This document shows, one piece after another, positions 6,931 to 10,707 of a stretch of 10,707 nucleotides of DNA; position 1 is the stretch's first letter; each line of letters starts with the position of its first letter. The position numbers were made by a program, and so were the translations under genes. This DNA is from an uncultured Clostridia bacterium. Lineage in GTDB: Bacteria > Bacillota > Clostridia > Oscillospirales > UMGS1783. The stretch is taken from positions 1 through 10,707 of the forward strand of contig CALBKB010000178.1 of the NCBI GenBank assembly GCA_937892635.1, written 5' to 3'. The notes beneath the pieces are model-generated. The model did not search any database, was not told where the DNA came from, and saw only the letters and a list, made by a program, of their open reading frames with translations.

Positions 6931-7171
6931 ACTCTTGCTCAAATAATTCGTTAATGGAAACCCCCAGCGCCTGCGCCAGCGCATACAGTTCCATATCGGT
7001 CACGGTGCGGGAACGATCCTCAATGCGGGAAATCGAACCCCGACACACATACACGCCCTGCAATTCCAATTTGATAGACAGCGTCTTTTGGCTCATTTTC
7101 CGCGCTTTTCGCAAGCGCTTGACGTTTTCACCGATCAGATTGCAGGCATCCCCATCTATGATTCGCCCCAT
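6929..7171 (-). CDS. XRE-family helix-turn-helix transcriptional regulator
   Basis: A small DNA-binding repressor of the Cro/C1 type, 80 residues. The HTH spans about residues 13-77: IGENVKRLRKARKMSQKTLS (helix 1 and 2), the recognition region GSISRIEDRSRTVTDMELYALAQALGVS and the closing NELFEQE. There is no sensor domain. I chose ATG 7171 because an excellent AAGGAGGTG is 5 bases upstream; the longer frame to 7204 would start inside that region. The gene is divergent from a two-TM zinc-ribbon gene, and an inverted repeat in the shared intergenic region is the natural operator candidate, suggesting self-control and control of the neighbour. Specific targets are unknown. Confidence 0.9.
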   Translation of the reverse strand: MGRIIDGDACNLIGENVKRLRKARKMSQKTLSIKLELQGVYVCRGSISRIEDRSRTVTDMELYALAQALGVSINELFEQE

Positions 7172-7190
7172 TTCGCACCTCCTTTTTGTC

Positions 7191-7219
7191 TTGACATAGG
7201 ACACTTTCTATGTTATCAT
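7191..7219 (+). promoter_or_regulatory. Promoter of the two-TM zinc-ribbon gene
   Basis: A perfect TTGACA (7191-7196), a 17-base spacer and TATCAT (7214-7219, 5 of 6) form a strong promoter; the transcript would start near 7226. The spacer is almost filled by the inverted repeat ACATAG-N8-CTATGT, so a bound repressor would cover both boxes. No equally good leftward promoter for the XRE gene was found. Confidence 0.72.
7194..7213. promoter_or_regulatory. Inverted repeat, candidate XRE operator
   Basis: ACATAG (7194-7199) and CTATGT (7208-7213) are perfect inverted arms with an 8-base spacer GACACTTT. Arm centres are 14 bases apart, which is plausible for an HTH dimer. It lies between the -35 and -10 boxes of the rightward promoter and just upstream of the XRE ribosome site. 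Binding by the neighbouring XRE protein is inferred from position only. Confidence 0.55.
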
Positions 7220-7234
7220 TGTTGCGGAAAATAA

Positions 7235-7253
7235 TTGTCTTATTATAAGACAA
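7235..7253. repeat. Perfect 19-base palindrome in the 5' UTR of the zinc-ribbon gene
   Basis: TTGTCTTAT (7235-7243), a central T and ATAAGACAA (7245-7253) are perfect inverted arms, 16 bases before the ATG at 7270. It starts about 9 bases after the predicted transcription start. With no run of U after it, it is not a terminator; it could be a second operator or an RNA hairpin near the ribosome site. Confidence 0.6.
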
Positions 7254-7269
7254 AACAAGGAGAGATATT

Positions 7270-7647
7270 ATGTTTGATAATATTGGAAAGAAAATTAAAA
7301 TCCTGGCGGTAGTGATCACTTGGATAGGTATAGCTATTTGTGTGTTTATTGGTATAGGATTATTTAGCCTTCATAATAATACTGCAGGCGTTGCAGTTAT
7401 TCTTGCGGGTAGTTTATTATCATGGTTATTATCATTTGTATTGTACGGATTTGGTGAAATTGTAGATACTGCCTTGTGGTTACGCAAAAATGGACTAAAT
7501 TATGATTTAGCGAATCAAGCGGAGGATGTCTGTGAATTATGCGGTTCCAGACAAAATCTCGTCAGCAAACAATTACCTGATGAAGACGGAAAGATGGAAT
7601 CATATTGGGTTTGCCAATCATGCATAGAAAAATACTCAAGAAAATAA
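7270..7647 (+). CDS. Two-transmembrane protein with C-terminal zinc ribbon, function unknown
   Basis: I do not recognise a named family. The 125 residues start with a short basic segment (MFDNIGKKIK), then two hydrophobic helices at about 11-33 and 39-62, a segment GFGEIVDTALWLRKNG, and a C-terminal CxxC pair set: Cys88-x2-Cys91 and Cys115-x2-Cys118, a likely zinc ribbon facing the cytoplasm if both ends are inside. Short proteins with this plan are common in Clostridia. The ATG has AAGGAG at 7257-7262. The gene is clearly richer in A+T than aspS and thrS on either side, suggesting acquisition together with the divergent XRE gene. No terminator is visible before the thrS promoter. Confidence 0.85.
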   Translation: MFDNIGKKIKILAVVITWIGIAICVFIGIGLFSLHNNTAGVAVILAGSLLSWLLSFVLYGFGEIVDTALWLRKNGLNYDLANQAEDVCELCGSRQNLVSKQLPDEDGKMESYWVCQSCIEKYSRK

Positions 7648-7674
7648 TCATTACAATATTCCAAGTTGATTCTC

Positions 7675-7703
7675 TTGACATTTTCCGCAAAAGGGTATAG
7701 AAT
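7675..7703 (+). promoter_or_regulatory. Promoter of the thrS T-box transcript
   Basis: A perfect TTGACA (7675-7680), a 17-base spacer and TAGAAT (7698-7703, 5 of 6) place the transcript start near 7710, directly before the first T-box stem I bases. Confidence 0.8.
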
Positions 7704-7709
7704 GTTGCC

Positions 7710-7923
7710 AAAGCGTTGAGAAGAGAAGCCGCAAGGGCGCACATCTCAGAGAGGGCGGGCAAGGTGCAAGCCGCCTATGTGTGAGTTTGCAAAGGATACC
7801 GCTCTTCGAGCCCGTGTTAAATGCACGGCGGGTGTGCCCGTTACAGCTTAATGAGTAAATGATTCGGGTGGAACCGTGAGCATAGCCTTACCCCGTCGAC
7901 AGACGGGATAAGGCTATTTTTTA
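7710..7923 (+). promoter_or_regulatory. T-box leader of thrS, Thr (ACC) specifier
   Basis: The leader senses uncharged tRNA-Thr and allows thrS transcription. Stem I contains GAAGAG pairing CTCTTC at its base, CACAT pairing ATGTG, the conserved AGAGAG and the tip GGCGG/CCGCC around GCAAGGTGCAAG. ACC at 7798-7800, immediately before the lower helix, is the Thr specifier, in the same relative place as GAC in the hisS leader. The antiterminator is CGGG (7865-7868), bulge TGGAACC (7869-7875), GTGAG/CTTAC and CCCG (7892-7895). The bulge base A would pair with discriminator U73, as expected for tRNA-Thr of Gram-positive type. The competing terminator follows. Confidence 0.93.
7882..7923 (+). terminator. 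T-box-controlled intrinsic terminator before thrS
   Basis: ATAGCCTTA and CCCGTC (7882-7897, one unpaired C) pair with GACGGG and TAAGGCTAT (7902-7917, one unpaired A), loop GACA, followed by a run of six T. The 5' arm shares bases 7887-7895 with the antiterminator, so only one fold can exist. Confidence 0.93.
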
Positions 7924-7946
7924 TTCCATCCAAGAAGGAGAAAGAT

Positions 7947-9862
<1,916 letters not shown>

Positions 9863-9866
<4 letters not shown>

Positions 9867-10054
9867 AAAAGCGGTTGTCGGTTATCGGTGCCATGACCAT
9901 CTTCGGCACCATTGGCATCTTTCGTAAGTTTATCGATCTGCCCTCGTCGGGGCTGGCCGTTGCCCGCGGTTTGATCGGCGCCGCTTTTCTGTTGGTGCTG
10001 CTGTTGGTGCCTCTGTTGGTGCTGCCGTTGGGGCCGCTGTGGGCTCTGCCGTAG
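9863..10054 (+). CDS. EamA/DMT-family transporter, only the N-terminus, truncated at a junction
   Basis: DMT/EamA proteins are ten-helix membrane exporters of metabolites, about 280-300 residues. Only about 45-48 residues look genuine: MKKRLSVIGAMTIFGTIGIF (helix 1), RKFIDLPSSGLAVARGLIGAAFLL (loop and start of helix 2). After that the frame runs through the sequence opposite the Pro-Thr repeat of the next gene and stops at 10054 with 63 residues. The ATG overlaps the thrS stop as ATGA, so the gene belongs to the thrS transcript. The break is either an assembly error or a real rearrangement; the intact gene probably exists elsewhere. Confidence 0.75.
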
Positions 10055-10707
10055 GCAATGGTGTTTCTGTCGGCGTAGGTATCGGTGCCGTATACACGTT
10101 TTCAAATGTTACGGTATACAGGGGCTCTGTTACCTCCGCATAGCTTTCATTTTCACTTTCTCTTTCCCAAACAATTACCTTCAGATTTCCCATATTTTCA
10201 GCATCAGCAATCACATCAACTTTTATGTATTTCTTTAACGTATTGTATGTGATCCCGTTCGTCTCTTCCGGTATTACTTCCTGCATTACATATTCATATG
10301 AACCTGTTTTAGTATACTCAATTTTACCAAACGTTTTCGAATAATCTGTTGTATCTGCAGTAACTGTTACACTCTTTTGTACACCATCACTTCCACCCGG
10401 CATCGGAGCATTTTCAGTAATTGCTGTAAGTGTAAACTGAAATGCATCTTCCGCAATCCAGTCACGACCGGTTAATAGTTTCTCTACGGCAAATTCTGCA
10501 CTCACAACATCTTTTTCATTCTCAACTGTAAAACTATATTTATCCAAAGAAGTTGCCGGTTCGGACACTTCAATTGCAACAGGATTCTCTATTGTTCCTG
10601 CATTATTTTTAGTTCCTTTGTATGCAGTTACTACACCTGCTTCAGATATTTCAATCTTATAAATATCTGTTGTTTTTTTATAGCCATCCGGTACCGTTAC
10701 TTCTTCC
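9930..10707 (-). CDS. Sortase-type pilin/adhesin fragment with isopeptide domain; both ends missing
   Basis: A cell-surface protein open across the right edge; a GTG at 10568 is internal, since the frame continues through 10706 without a stop. From the edge: the end of a SpaA/CnaB-like domain (EEVTVPDGYKK, then YKIEISEAGVV), then a Spy0128/FctA-like pilin domain (VEKLLTGRDW ... FQFTLTA ... YEYVMQEV ... FENVYTA). The expected isopeptide triad is present: Lys (codon 10479-10481), Glu (10278-10280) and Asn (10098-10100). A Pro-Thr stalk follows (10093-9987). The LPxTG motif, membrane helix and basic tail are absent; the final residues after APTE, from KRRRSN on, are antisense of the transporter gene. 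AT-rich composition differs from thrS. Domain call comes from pattern recognition. Confidence 0.72.
   Translation of the reverse strand, partial: EEVTVPDGYKKTTDIYKIEISEAGVVTAYKGTKNNAGTIENPVAIEVSEPATSLDKYSFTVENEKDVVSAEFAVEKLLTGRDWIAEDAFQFTLTAITENAPMPGGSDGVQKSVTVTADTTDYSKTFGKIEYTKTGSYEYVMQEVIPEETNGITYNTLKKYIKVDVIADAENMGNLKVIVWERESENESYAEVTEPLYTVTFENVYTAPIPTPTETPLPTAEPTAAPTAAPTEAPTAAPTEKRRRSNRGQRPAPTRADR
9985..10012. other. Junction between two unrelated sequence blocks
   Basis: Left of this interval the plus strand encodes a transporter N-terminus in GC-rich DNA; right of it the minus strand encodes a pilin stalk, and DNA beyond 10080 is AT-rich. Both reading frames make sense through 9989-10009 (LLVLLLV on plus, a PTAA-type repeat on minus), so the exact break cannot be placed. 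No insertion sequence end, target duplication or attachment site was seen. Confidence 0.7.
9989..10048 (-). repeat. 12-bp imperfect tandem repeat coding for Pro-Thr stalk
   Basis: About five 12-bp units (CTGTTGGTGCTG, CTGTTGGTGCCT, CTGTTGGTGCTG, CCGTTGGGGCCG, CTGTGGGCTCTG on plus) encode four-residue repeats such as PTAA and PTEA on the minus strand. Such stalks lie between the last domain and the cell-wall anchor of surface proteins. Confidence 0.75.

Noticed and set aside
9989..10048. 12-bp repeats as a possible CRISPR or integration site
   Set aside because: The units are contiguous, imperfect, in frame with the pilin and code for a Pro-Thr stalk; there are no spacers and no integrase gene.

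Overview
The window looks like chromosomal DNA of an uncultured Clostridia-type Firmicute, probably a gut Oscillospiraceae or Christensenellales relative known from metagenomes. The reasons are two tRNA-sensing T-box leaders, strong AGGAGG-type ribosome sites, a short glutamate 5-kinase without a PUA domain, a ZapA/dUTPase/Maf operon, and GC-rich housekeeping genes (clearly above 50% GC by eye). The taxon is inferred from gene families, not from a marker search.

Positions 1-1675 (minus strand) hold the proline pathway pair proB-proA, overlapping by 4 bases; proA runs off the left edge. A short divergent intergenic region (1676-1816) carries one good sigma-A-type promoter for each direction. 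Rightward, zapA, dut and maf overlap one another and form a compact operon linking cell division to nucleotide-pool cleaning. A methylglyoxal synthase-like gene follows from its own promoter, whose -35 box overlaps the maf stop codon. Its catalytic positions are largely substituted.

Positions 3609-6930 hold a T-box leader, hisS, aspS and a strong terminator. Although hisS is the first gene, the leader appears built to sense uncharged tRNA-Asp: a GAC specifier and a UGGC bulge fit Asp and not His.

Positions 6929-7647 are a small AT-rich cassette: a leftward XRE-family repressor and a rightward two-TM zinc-ribbon protein of unknown function. An inverted repeat lies exactly between the -35 and -10 boxes of the rightward promoter. 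A second T-box leader (Thr ACC specifier, UGGA bulge) then controls thrS.

After thrS a DMT/EamA transporter gene starts with an ATGA overlap but is lost after about 45 codons. The sequence passes into the antisense of a sortase-type pilin or adhesin with an isopeptide-bond domain and a Pro-Thr repeat stalk, and base composition drops sharply. The switch happens in a 12-bp repeat that can be read as Leu/Val-rich membrane helix on one strand and Pro-Thr repeat on the other. This is either an assembly chimera or a real rearrangement. It is the most important caution in the window. I saw no CRISPR array, tRNA, rRNA or transposase.
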